Source of the DNA: a bacterium UBP6_UBA1196
Lineage (GTDB): Bacteria; UBP6; UBA1177
Length of the DNA stretch: 13,362 nt
Reading direction: 5' to 3'
Assembly (NCBI GenBank): GCA_002310035.1
Contig: DBYC01000001.1
Coordinates: 1-13,362 of the forward strand
In this document: positions 1 to 6,671 of the stretch, in pieces
Position numbering within the stretch: position 1 is the stretch's first letter
Layout of the letters: every line of letters starts with the position of its first letter
Notes under the pieces: generated by a model
What the model saw: the letters and a program-made list of their open reading frames with translations, nothing else
What the model was told of the DNA's origin: nothing
The model's database searches: none
Made by a program: the position numbers and the translations under genes

Positions 1-152
1 AGTCCCATTCCTTTGTAGCAGAAGATGTTTCCGCGCTCGTTTCTTGCTGCCAGACCGCAGCTTTCCTGACCTCTGTGCTGAATTGCAAAAAGCGTCTCTG
101 CGACAAGGGTCTCAGCTCCTGAAACATTGAAAATTCCGGCTATTCCGCACAC
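1..152 (-). CDS. purF: Amidophosphoribosyltransferase, N-terminal fragment
   Basis: This is the first 50 codons of purF, running off the left edge. PurF makes 5-phosphoribosylamine from PRPP and glutamine, the first committed step of purine synthesis in the cytoplasm. The translation starts V/M-C-G-I-A-G-I-F, which puts the N-terminal nucleophile Cys2 of the class II (Ntn) glutamine amidotransferase domain directly after the start codon. The motif QHRGQESCGLAA follows at residues 25-36 and is a PurF signature. The start is GTG at 150-152, fixed by the need to expose Cys2 and by a GGAGGT ribosome site at 157-162 on the minus strand, four bases upstream. The phosphoribosyltransferase domain lies outside the window. 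Other Ntn amidotransferases such as GlmS or AsnB are less likely, because the HRGQESCG stretch fits PurF best. It diverges from the lipoprotein gene. Confidence 0.93.
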   Translation of the reverse strand, partial: MCGIAGIFNVSGAETLVAETLFAIQHRGQESCGLAARNERGNIFCYKGMG

Positions 153-204
153 TTTGACCTCCAAAAAAAGAAAAAACGGCGGACTTTACATTTAAAAAAA
201 ACTT

Positions 205-232
205 TTTGCAAGATAAAAAATTTGAGTATAAT
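205..232 (+). promoter_or_regulatory. Sigma-70-type promoter for the lipoprotein gene
   Basis: A perfect -10 box TATAAT lies at 227-232. A weak -35 box is TTTGCA at 205-210 with a 16-bp spacer (4 of 6 matches to TTGACA). Transcription would start near 239, leaving a leader of about 45 bases before the ATG at 284. The surrounding DNA is very A/T rich with A- and T-tracts. The -10 is convincing; the -35 is not. Confidence 0.55.
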
Positions 233-254
233 TATCAGCTTTAAGTTTTGTGAA
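225..254 (-). promoter_or_regulatory. Sigma-70-type promoter for purF
   Basis: Read on the minus strand, TTCACA (249-254, 5 of 6 matches to TTGACA) is followed after 18 bp by TATACT (225-230, 5 of 6 matches to TATAAT). Transcription would start near 218, giving purF a leader of about 65 bases. The -10 overlaps the -10 of the opposite promoter. I see no purine riboswitch or recognisable PurR operator in the leader. Confidence 0.45.
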
Positions 255-283
255 ATACTTTTTTGAAAAGCTGGGAGGCTGAA

Positions 284-3200
284 ATGAAAAAGAATTTACT
301 GATTGTTCTTGTCTGCATGTTGTTTTTCTTTGCGGCATGCGGCGGCGGCGAAGACGAAACAAATGAGATCCCGGACGGCGGCGATGTTTCCGATTCGGAA
401 GATTCCGACGGCAGCACCAGTACTGATACCGGTGCAGACACCGGCGACACCGACAGCTGCGACACTGTTCCTGACGACGACATCTGCGATACGATAGATG
501 GTGATACCGTTCCTGACGGCAACACGGATCCTACAGCTCCGGCTTGTGAAGTCACTAAAGGAAACGGTGCGAAACTCATCAAAGGTAACATCCTTGCCGG
601 TGACAAAATATTTGAAAACGGCGAAGTTCTGATCGGAGAAAACGGTTTCATCGTATGTGCCGCTGAAGACTGCTCGAACGAAGAAGCGGCGGACGGCGCG
701 ACTGTCATTGACTGCCCGGGTGCTACGGTAAGCCCAGCTTTGATAAACGGTCACGACCATCTCGGTTTTGTCAACAACAAGCCTGGTGACTGGAAAGAGG
801 AAAGATTCGACCATCGCCATGACTGGAGAAAAGGCAAGAACGGCCACACCAAACTTAATGTTCCCGGGAACGCTTCCGTGGAACAGAAACAGTGGGCGGA
901 GCTTAGACAGCTCATGTCCGGAACGCTTGCGATCGCAGGAAGCGGCGGCTCGAAAGGATTTTTGAGAAACATCGACAGAAATTTCAAGGAAACTTTCGGA
1001 TTTAACGACGAGATCGATGTCCAGTATCAGACTTTCCCGCTCGGAGACAGCGACGGAACACAGGTGGAAGAAGGCTGCAGCGGCTACAGCAAAGTAGACG
1101 GCGAAAGCGTTCTTGCTGCCGACTGCTATCTGCCGCATGTTTCTGAAGGCATAAACAAGGCTGCAAGAAACGAAATGCTCTGCATGACAGGCAGACAGTC
1201 AGGGGGAAGAGACCTCGCGAAGGAAAATTCGGCGTTTGTCCACTCGATAGGGATCATTGCGGAAGACGGAAAGGAGCTCGCCGACAGTAAGACTGCGGTG
1301 ATCTGGTCGGTAAGGACCAATGTTTCGCTTTACGGAAACACCGCGCCTGTCACGATGCTCAAAAACCAGGGCGTTCTCATCGGTCTCGGAACAGACTGGG
1401 TCGCAAGCGGCTCTATGAACATTCTGCGTGAACTTGCATGCGTCGATTACCTTAACAAAAACCACTTCAACAACACTTTTTCTGACAAGGAAATCTGGAA
1501 AATGGCGACACTCAACAACGCTGTTGCACTCAGGATCATCGATGCAACCGGTGCGATCAGACCAGGACTTGTCGGCGATATAGTTGTTTTTGACGCCAGA
1601 GGAGCGGAAAATCCGTACAGAGCCGTTATTGAAGGACATGAAAAGAAAGTCGCTCTCGTGCTTAGAGGCGGCAAGGTGCTCTACGGCGACAAGAATGTTG
1701 TGAGTGCGCTTGATTCAAAGAGTGAATGTGAAGAAATTTCGGTCTGCGGCGTTGACAAAAAAGTCTGCGTCAAGGACGAGATCGGAATGAGCCTTGCAGA
1801 TTTCCAGAGCAAAAACAGCTCGCAGTATAAACTTTTCTACTGCGGGACTCCCGACGACGAGCCGACATGCGTTCCCAAACGCACAAGAAGCGAAGATGAA
1901 ACCCGTCCTTACTCAGGCCCGAAAGACGGCGACAAAGACGGTGACGGAATTGCGGACGACAAAGACAACTGCCCCGACATTTTCAACCCGATCAGACCGG
2001 TCGATGGCGGCAAACAGGCTGATTCGGACGGTGACGGTGTAGGCGATGCATGCGATCCGTGCCCGCTTGACAAAAACAAAACCGACTGCGTTGTTCCTGA
2101 TGCAGCTGACAAAGACGGCGACGGAATTCCCGACGGCGAAGACAACTGCCCGTTCAAATCCAACTCTGGGCAGGAAGATTCCGACAAAAACGGAACCGGC
2201 GATGTATGCGAGCCGGTAGCGGAAGAGACGACGATTTATGAGATCAAGCAGAAAAATGTTGCGGAAGGCACGCTGATAAAGGTCGACGGAATCGTCACAG
2301 CTTACAACTCATCGAAAAAGTCTTTCTTCATGCAGGTCGGTGCGGCTGATCAGGACAGCGCTTTGAAGGAAAAGTTCAGCGGACTTTATATTTATCAGTC
2401 GCCTTCAGCTGTAAAAGTCGGCGACAAAGTCAGCGTCACCGGAAAAATCCAGTATTTTGAAGATAGCGGAAAATCTGAGATCATCGAGATTTCAAATGTC
2501 AAAAAAGTCGAAGTAGCTTCGGCAGGCAATACTCTTCCTGATTTTGTCAAGGTCGATCCGGCGAAAGTCAAGAACGGCGGCGAACTGAAAGATGCATACA
2601 ACGGCGTTCTCGTCAAAGTCGAAAATGTCAATGTCACGGAAGCAGCTGACAAATACAATGTTTTCGGCGTTGCTGACGGACTCAAGGTCGACGACGATTT
2701 CTATTCATATACAAATCCGGCTGTCGGGACACATTTCTCGATTCTTCGCGGCGTTCTCGGCGACACTTTCGGCTACTCGAAGATCCTTCCAAGATCGGCA
2801 GACGATTTCGTGATCTATGACTGCACCGTTTCAGGCTGTGAAAACTCCTGGGAAAAGTGCGACGCTTCACTCGGCTGCATTGCGAAAGATGGTTTCTGCA
2901 ATTCCAAGGCGGAATGCCCCGGCACCAACAAAATCTGCGATACCGAAGACACACACAAATGCATTGACGGCGACCCCTGCGAAGATGTTGAATGCGAGGA
3001 TTACGAGGAATGCAAGGCTGAAACAGGAACATGTGCGTTGCTGAGCGGAAAGTGCATGGTCAATTCCGACTGCGCTTCAGGATATTCCTGCAACATTTCA
3101 GAACACGAATGTGAAGAGATCACCTCAGTTATCCCGAACGGAGGATTTGAGAGCTGGACAAACAACCTTCCTGACAATTGGATAAATGATGAAAAACCGG

Positions 3201-3580
3201 CAGATATCACCCTTTCAAATGTTATTCATGAAACATCGGAATCTGATGTCCACGGAGGCTCATCAGCACTTAAACTGAAAGCAACAAAAGACAACAAAAG
3301 GCTGGCAAGCAAGGCGATATCGCTTGAAAAGGGCACTTATTCATGTAAATTTTACGCGAAAGGAACCGCCACGACCGCACTGAGAGGCTATTTCAACGGC
3401 AAATATGTCGGTAGCACCATTGATTGGAAAACGCTCACCAACTCTTGGCAGGAATTTACACATGAAATCAAAATCACCGATGATAACGTCACGGATTTCC
3501 AGCTTCTGGTTTATGTAAAGACCGATGTTTCCGGTACTTACTATGCCTTTGTTGACGATATCTTCTGCGCAAAAAAGTAG
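284..3580 (+). CDS. Lipoprotein: metal-dependent amidohydrolase, TSP3 repeats, OB-like domain, jelly-roll
   Basis: This is a 1098-residue exported lipoprotein. The signal peptide ends in the lipobox FAAC with Cys19; an acidic Asp/Ser/Thr linker runs to about residue 85. Residues about 90-470 resemble Trz/Atz-type amidohydrolases: HxH (His157, His159), His285 followed by Glu288 in HVSEG, His320, and Asp371 in GTDW, so the single-metal site looks intact. Four Asp-rich thrombospondin type 3 half-repeats (about 545-645) should bind calcium. An OB-fold-like domain follows (about 648-846), then a segment with 16 cysteines (about 847-945), then a C-terminal jelly-roll like CBM4/9 family modules (about 947-1098). 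The substrate is unknown. The ATG at 284 is chosen over an in-frame TTG at 263 because GGGAGG sits at 273-278 and the signal peptide begins there. Lipidation and surface exposure are inferred; the hydrolase family is well supported, the OB and CBM labels less so. Confidence 0.85.
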   Translation: MKKNLLIVLVCMLFFFAACGGGEDETNEIPDGGDVSDSEDSDGSTSTDTGADTGDTDSCDTVPDDDICDTIDGDTVPDGNTDPTAPACEVTKGNGAKLIKGNILAGDKIFENGEVLIGENGFIVCAAEDCSNEEAADGATVIDCPGATVSPALINGHDHLGFVNNKPGDWKEERFDHRHDWRKGKNGHTKLNVPGNASVEQKQWAELRQLMSGTLAIAGSGGSKGFLRNIDRNFKETFGFNDEIDVQYQTFPLGDSDGTQVEEGCSGYSKVDGESVLAADCYLPHVSEGINKAARNEMLCMTGRQSGGRDLAKENSAFVHSIGIIAEDGKELADSKTAVIWSVRTNVSLYGNTAPVTMLKNQGVLIGLGTDWVASGSMNILRELACVDYLNKNHFNNTFSDKEIWKMATLNNAVALRIIDATGAIRPGLVGDIVVFDARGAENPYRAVIEGHEKKVALVLRGGKVLYGDKNVVSALDSKSECEEISVCGVDKKVCVKDEIGMSLADFQSKNSSQYKLFYCGTPDDEPTCVPKRTRSEDETRPYSGPKDGDKDGDGIADDKDNCPDIFNPIRPVDGGKQADSDGDGVGDACDPCPLDKNKTDCVVPDAADKDGDGIPDGEDNCPFKSNSGQEDSDKNGTGDVCEPVAEETTIYEIKQKNVAEGTLIKVDGIVTAYNSSKKSFFMQVGAADQDSALKEKFSGLYIYQSPSAVKVGDKVSVTGKIQYFEDSGKSEIIEISNVKKVEVASAGNTLPDFVKVDPAKVKNGGELKDAYNGVLVKVENVNVTEAADKYNVFGVADGLKVDDDFYSYTNPAVGTHFSILRGVLGDTFGYSKILPRSADDFVIYDCTVSGCENSWEKCDASLGCIAKDGFCNSKAECPGTNKICDTEDTHKCIDGDPCEDVECEDYEECKAETGTCALLSGKCMVNSDCASGYSCNISEHECEEITSVIPNGGFESWTNNLPDNWINDEKPADITLSNVIHETSESDVHGGSSALKLKATKDNKRLASKAISLEKGTYSCKFYAKGTATTALRGYFNGKYVGSTIDWKTLTNSWQEFTHEIKITDDNVTDFQLLVYVKTDVSGTYYAFVDDIFCAKK

Positions 3581-3603
3581 TTTAAGCCGCTTCTCCTAAA
3601 AAA

Positions 3604-3633
3604 TCAGACGCCCCTGACTTTAAAAACTTTTTT
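3604..3633 (+). terminator. Possible weak terminator after the lipoprotein gene
   Basis: TCAG (3604-3607) and CTGA (3614-3617) can pair around a six-base loop, 24 bases after the stop codon. A run of six T follows at 3628-3633, about ten bases past the stem. The short stem and displaced T-run make this a weak candidate. Confidence 0.25.
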
Positions 3634-3648
3634 AATCATGTGTCTTTT

Positions 3649-3667
3649 TTGTAAATTTTTTTTACAA
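3649..3667. repeat. Perfect 7-bp inverted repeat, possible operator
   Basis: TTGTAAA (3649-3655) and TTTACAA (3661-3667) are perfect inverted copies separated by five T. The centre lies about 76 bases upstream of the start site predicted from the sigma-54 promoter. The A/T-rich stem argues against a terminator. A binding site for a dimeric activator is possible but not shown. Confidence 0.35.
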
Positions 3668-3707
3668 TGCTTTTGCTGAAAAAATCAACGAAATCAAATT
3701 GTTATTG

Positions 3708-3723
3708 TGGCATATTTTTTGCT
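3708..3723 (+). promoter_or_regulatory. Sigma-54 (-24/-12) promoter for the hisC-like gene
   Basis: TGGCAT (3708-3713), a five-base spacer and TTGCT (3719-3723) match the sigma-54 consensus TGGCAC-N5-TTGCW at every core position except the final C of the -24 element. The GG and GC dinucleotides have the required spacing. Transcription would start near 3734, about 30 bases before the ATG at 3765. No sigma-70 boxes of similar quality are visible in this gap. The element stands in the right strand, place and distance for the downstream gene. Confidence 0.55.
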
Positions 3724-3764
3724 TGTTGTTGCCGATTTTTTGTTGATTTAACTTGGGAAAAAAG

Positions 3765-4895
3765 ATGAAAGGAAACGCTTACTACGGTAGAACCGAAAGA
3801 AATTTCGCATCGAATTTTATAGAGGATCTTGAGCCTTATTCCCCGATTTCGAGCCGCGATAAGATCGTCTCCGGGCTTGCAAACTGCGATCTTCCGCCTT
3901 TGAAGCTTGACTGGAACGAATCGACGCTTCCCCCATCGGTCGCCGTTAAAAACGCTATAATTCAGGCTTTGGCCTGCAACGATAATCTGCTCAACTGGTA
4001 TCCGGAACTTTCAAGCAAGGAGCTTCGCCGCAAACTCGCTCAGTATTCAGGCCGCGCGATGGAGGAGATCCTTGTCACGAACGGCAGCGACGACGCGCTC
4101 GACCTTATCTGCAAAGTCTTCCTTGACCCGAAAGACGAGGTCGTCGTTCCTTTTCCGACCTACACTCACTTTCTGACTTACATCCACACACGCGGCGCAG
4201 TCATCAAAAAGGTCGAAACGCCTGATCCTTTCAAGCCGGACATCGCTTCGGTCCTTGAAAACATAACTCCTGCGACGAAAATGATCTATGTTGTAAACCC
4301 GAACAATCCGACAGGCGTTCTGCTTTCAAAACAGCAGATCGCGACGCTCTGCACGATCGCGAGCCACTGCATCGTCATCGTTGACGAAGCTTACTACGAA
4401 TTCGCAGGCGAAACGGTGCTTGACCTTATCGATTCTTATCCGAACCTGATCGTTACGAGGACTTTCTCGAAAGCGTGGGCTCTTGCAGGCTTAAGAGTCG
4501 GTTATCTCATCACGAACCTTTCGCTTATCGCGCAGCTTTCAAAGGTCTTCAACCCGAAAAGCGTCAGCGTTCTGGCTCAGGTCGCGGCGACGGCTGCTCT
4601 CGAAGACAAGCAGTATATGGAAAAATATGTTACCGACGTCAAAAACAGCAAACTCGCGATGCTCGATTTCTTCCGCAAACACGGGATCACTGCTTTCGAC
4701 AGCCGCGCGAACTACATCATGGTCCAGCATCCGCACCTTCCGAAACTTCTCGAAGAGATGGAAAAAGAGAATATTTTCGTCCGCGACAGAAGCTCCTTCA
4801 AAATGCTTCCAGGATTCTTCAGAGTAACTCTTGGCGACCATCTCCAGACCGAAGACTTCCTTGCCAGAATGGAAAAAGTCCTCGACAGAGTTTAG
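3765..4895 (+). CDS. hisC: Histidinol-phosphate aminotransferase family protein
   Basis: This is a 376-residue fold-type I, PLP-dependent aminotransferase. HisC converts imidazole-acetol phosphate and glutamate to histidinol phosphate in the cytoplasm. The family motifs are present in order: LDWNES near the N terminus, VTNGSDDALD for cofactor phosphate binding, NPNNPTG (residues 178-184, Asn181 by the PLP ring), DEAYYEF (Asp207), SKAWALAGLRVGY with Schiff-base Lys236, and the C-terminal substrate-binding Arg in FFRVTLG. Length is normal for HisC. I chose the ATG at 3765; a TTG at 3753 is in frame, but no good ribosome site precedes either (only GGGA at 3755-3758 before the ATG). No other histidine gene is nearby, so an aromatic amino acid aminotransferase or threonine-phosphate decarboxylase-like (CobD) role is possible. 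A sigma-54 promoter precedes it. Confidence 0.82.
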   Translation: MKGNAYYGRTERNFASNFIEDLEPYSPISSRDKIVSGLANCDLPPLKLDWNESTLPPSVAVKNAIIQALACNDNLLNWYPELSSKELRRKLAQYSGRAMEEILVTNGSDDALDLICKVFLDPKDEVVVPFPTYTHFLTYIHTRGAVIKKVETPDPFKPDIASVLENITPATKMIYVVNPNNPTGVLLSKQQIATLCTIASHCIVIVDEAYYEFAGETVLDLIDSYPNLIVTRTFSKAWALAGLRVGYLITNLSLIAQLSKVFNPKSVSVLAQVAATAALEDKQYMEKYVTDVKNSKLAMLDFFRKHGITAFDSRANYIMVQHPHLPKLLEEMEKENIFVRDRSSFKMLPGFFRVTLGDHLQTEDFLARMEKVLDRV

Positions 4896-4943
4896 AGATA
4901 TTTTCTGAAACAAAAAATCACACTCACTGAAAGCTTATCAAAT

Positions 4944-4959
4944 AAATTTTATAAAATTT
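4944..4959. repeat. Perfect 16-bp AT-only palindrome before coaBC
   Basis: AAATTTTATAAAATTT reads the same on both strands. It lies 48 bases after the hisC-like stop and 55 bases before the coaBC start. It could be an operator or only AT-rich promoter DNA. A possible -10 box TATTAT follows at 4966-4971, but I find no -35 box at normal spacing. This 119-base gap holds nothing else I can name. Confidence 0.3.
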
Positions 4960-5014
4960 TTTGTATATTATAGATTCTTGAGTAAGATTCCGCGTCTGGT
5001 TGTGAAGGTGGATC

Positions 5015-6238
5015 ATGGTTTCGGGAATTTTTAACAAGAATCTGCTTCTTATAGTTTCGGGCGGTATTGCGGCGTACAAATCGGTTTATCTTCTGCGCTC
5101 CCTTACTAAGCTCGGCGCTTCGGTCCAAGTTGTAGGAACTGCTAACTCATTGAATTTTGTGGGAAAATCGACTTGGGAAGCACTTTCGGGAAAGACTCCG
5201 CTCTTTGATTCTTTCGAAACTTTCGATTCTTCAAAGATAACCCACATAACGCTTGCTCAGGATGTTGACGCTGTTATCGTTGCTCCTGCTACGGCGAATA
5301 TTATCGCAAAAGCTGCCTGCGGGATAGCTGATGATCTGGCTTCTACGATCCTTTCGGCGGCGACTGCGCCTGTTCTTTTTGCTCCGGCGATGAATACGGC
5401 GATGTTCGAAAATCCTGCGAATCTTGAAAACATCGAGCGACTGAAAAAGCGCGCAAATGTTTATTTCGCAGATCCTGAAAGCGGCTGCCTTGCCTGCGGA
5501 ACGAGCGGAAAGGGGAGAATGGCCGAGCCTGAAGAGATAATTTTCAAACTTGAAGAAATTTTCTATCCCGTAAAACACAGCGGCGTGAAGTGGCTTGTCA
5601 CCGGCGGCGCGACGCGGGAATACCTCGATCCGGTGCGCTTTGTGACGAACGGTTCTTCGGGAAAAACCGGTTTTGCTGTTTCGGAAGCGGCTTTGAAATC
5701 CGGTGGAGAGGTTACTTTCATCGGTGTGAACGCAGAGCCGAAATTTAATCCCGGATATTCTCTGATAAAAACTGTGACTGCGGCTGAAACTGCTGAAGTT
5801 GTCGAAAAAAATGTGAAAGATGCCGATATTTTTGTTATGAGCGCGGCTATTGCAGATTATTCGCCGGAAAAAAGCGCTCAGAAGATCAAAAAGGGCGAAA
5901 ACTCGGTAACTGCCGAATTTTTCAGAACAAAAGATATCCTTGCCGAATCGGTCAACTGGACGAAACCGGGCGCTGTGAGGATAGGTTTCGCCGCTGAAAC
6001 AGAAAATCTTGAAGAAAACGCGCGGAAAAAACTTGAGAAAAAGCAGCTTGATTTTGTTGTTGCAAACCAGGTTTCAACTGAATTCGACCCGTTCGGCGCA
6101 GATACGAACACTGTTAAAATCGTGTTTGCAGACCGCGTGGAAGAGTTTAAAAACATAGAAAAAGCACAACTTGCTGATATTATTGTTAAAAATGCCTTAG
6201 AACTGTATGAGGTGAAACGCAATGGCGGAAAAAACTAA
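5015..6238 (+). CDS. coaBC: Bifunctional phosphopantothenoylcysteine decarboxylase / phosphopantothenate-cysteine ligase
   Basis: This 407-residue protein performs two consecutive steps of coenzyme A synthesis: it joins cysteine to 4'-phosphopantothenate (CoaB), then decarboxylates the product with FMN to 4'-phosphopantetheine (CoaC). The N-terminal CoaC flavoprotein domain (about 1-185) shows SGGIAAYK, the active-site His77 in THITLA, PAMN with Asn127, and the catalytic Cys161 in LACG before GKGRM. The C-terminal CoaB domain (about 190-400) shows VTGGATREYLDPVRFVTN with Asn212, then SAAIADYSP and the KIKK lysine motif at 290-293. Length and domain order match E. coli Dfp. The ATG at 5015 follows AAGGTG at 5005-5010. 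It is the first gene of the tight six-gene run, and its last 17 bp overlap the next gene. All catalytic residues I can place are present. Confidence 0.96.
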   Translation: MVSGIFNKNLLLIVSGGIAAYKSVYLLRSLTKLGASVQVVGTANSLNFVGKSTWEALSGKTPLFDSFETFDSSKITHITLAQDVDAVIVAPATANIIAKAACGIADDLASTILSAATAPVLFAPAMNTAMFENPANLENIERLKKRANVYFADPESGCLACGTSGKGRMAEPEEIIFKLEEIFYPVKHSGVKWLVTGGATREYLDPVRFVTNGSSGKTGFAVSEAALKSGGEVTFIGVNAEPKFNPGYSLIKTVTAAETAEVVEKNVKDADIFVMSAAIADYSPEKSAQKIKKGENSVTAEFFRTKDILAESVNWTKPGAVRIGFAAETENLEENARKKLEKKQLDFVVANQVSTEFDPFGADTNTVKIVFADRVEEFKNIEKAQLADIIVKNALELYEVKRNGGKN

Positions 6239-6671
6239 CGATAAAAATCTGACTTCGACTCAGGAAGATTACCTTGAGGCGATTCTTGAGCTTACCGAAA
6301 AAAGGGTCGTTGCAAGAAACATGGAGCTTTCGAGCAAACTCGGCGTCCGCCGCGCGACAGTCACGAGGGCGCTCAAACTTCTGACGGAGAAAGGGCTTGT
6401 CAACCACGAAATGAACGGTTATGTCACTCTGACCGACGAAGGAAAGGTGATAGCTCAGGATATTCTTGCAAGACACGAGCTCTTCAGGCATTTTTTCCGC
6501 GACATTCTCAATCTTGAAGAGGATGAGGCGGACGAAGTCGCATGCAAAATCGAGCATACGGTTTCCGGAAACGCTCTTGCAAAGTTCAGGCTTTTTATAA
6601 AACGTGCCGATGAATGCGAAGGTAAGTGCCCTAATTCATTGAAACTTAAGAAAGATGAAGGCTTAAGATGA
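6222..6671 (+). CDS. DtxR/MntR-family metal-dependent transcriptional repressor
   Basis: This is a 149-residue DNA-binding regulator; family members repress metal uptake genes when loaded with Fe2+ or Mn2+. The N-terminal winged helix (about 10-75) has STQEDYLEAI, a recognition helix RRATVTRALKLL and the wing GYVTLTDEG. The dimerization and metal-binding domain follows. Visible ligand positions are Asp16 and Glu19, His85 and Glu86 in ARHELF, and Cys108, Glu111, His112 in ACKIEH. By my alignment Asp16 is MntR-like (Met10 in DtxR), while Cys108 is DtxR-like (Cys102 in DtxR, Glu99 in MntR), so the metal cannot be read off. There is no C-terminal SH3-like domain, as in the short MntR type. The tail has an extra CEGKC pair. 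It starts inside coaBC and overlaps the next gene by ATGA, so it is probably translationally coupled to both. No operator for it is recognised. Confidence 0.9.
   Translation: MAEKTNDKNLTSTQEDYLEAILELTEKRVVARNMELSSKLGVRRATVTRALKLLTEKGLVNHEMNGYVTLTDEGKVIAQDILARHELFRHFFRDILNLEEDEADEVACKIEHTVSGNALAKFRLFIKRADECEGKCPNSLKLKKDEGLR

Noticed and set aside
263..283. TTG start for the lipoprotein, adding seven residues
   Set aside because: The ribosome site GGGAGG lies downstream of the TTG and positions the ATG at 284, which also gives a normal signal peptide.
296..1138. A 280-codon open frame on the minus strand inside the lipoprotein gene
   Set aside because: It lies opposite a gene with clear domains, its translation has no recognisable motif, and it has no ribosome site or context.
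1909..2230. Asp-rich repeats of the lipoprotein as EF-hand, dockerin or a DNA tandem repeat
   Set aside because: The DxDGDGxxDxxDNCP pattern with cysteines fits thrombospondin type 3 repeats better, and the DNA copies are too diverged to be a recent tandem duplication.
3765..4895. The hisC-like gene as part of a histidine operon
   Set aside because: Neither neighbour is a histidine gene, the gaps on both sides are AT-rich, and it has its own promoter signal.
4475..4930. A 151-codon plus-strand frame overlapping the end of the hisC-like gene
   Set aside because: It is out of frame with a well supported aminotransferase and its Arg/Ser/Gln-rich translation looks like a frame shadow.
4896..5014. 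A GC-rich intrinsic terminator or a well formed sigma-70 promoter between the hisC-like gene and coaBC
   Set aside because: I find only AT-only pairing and a lone -10-like TATTAT without a -35 at usual spacing.
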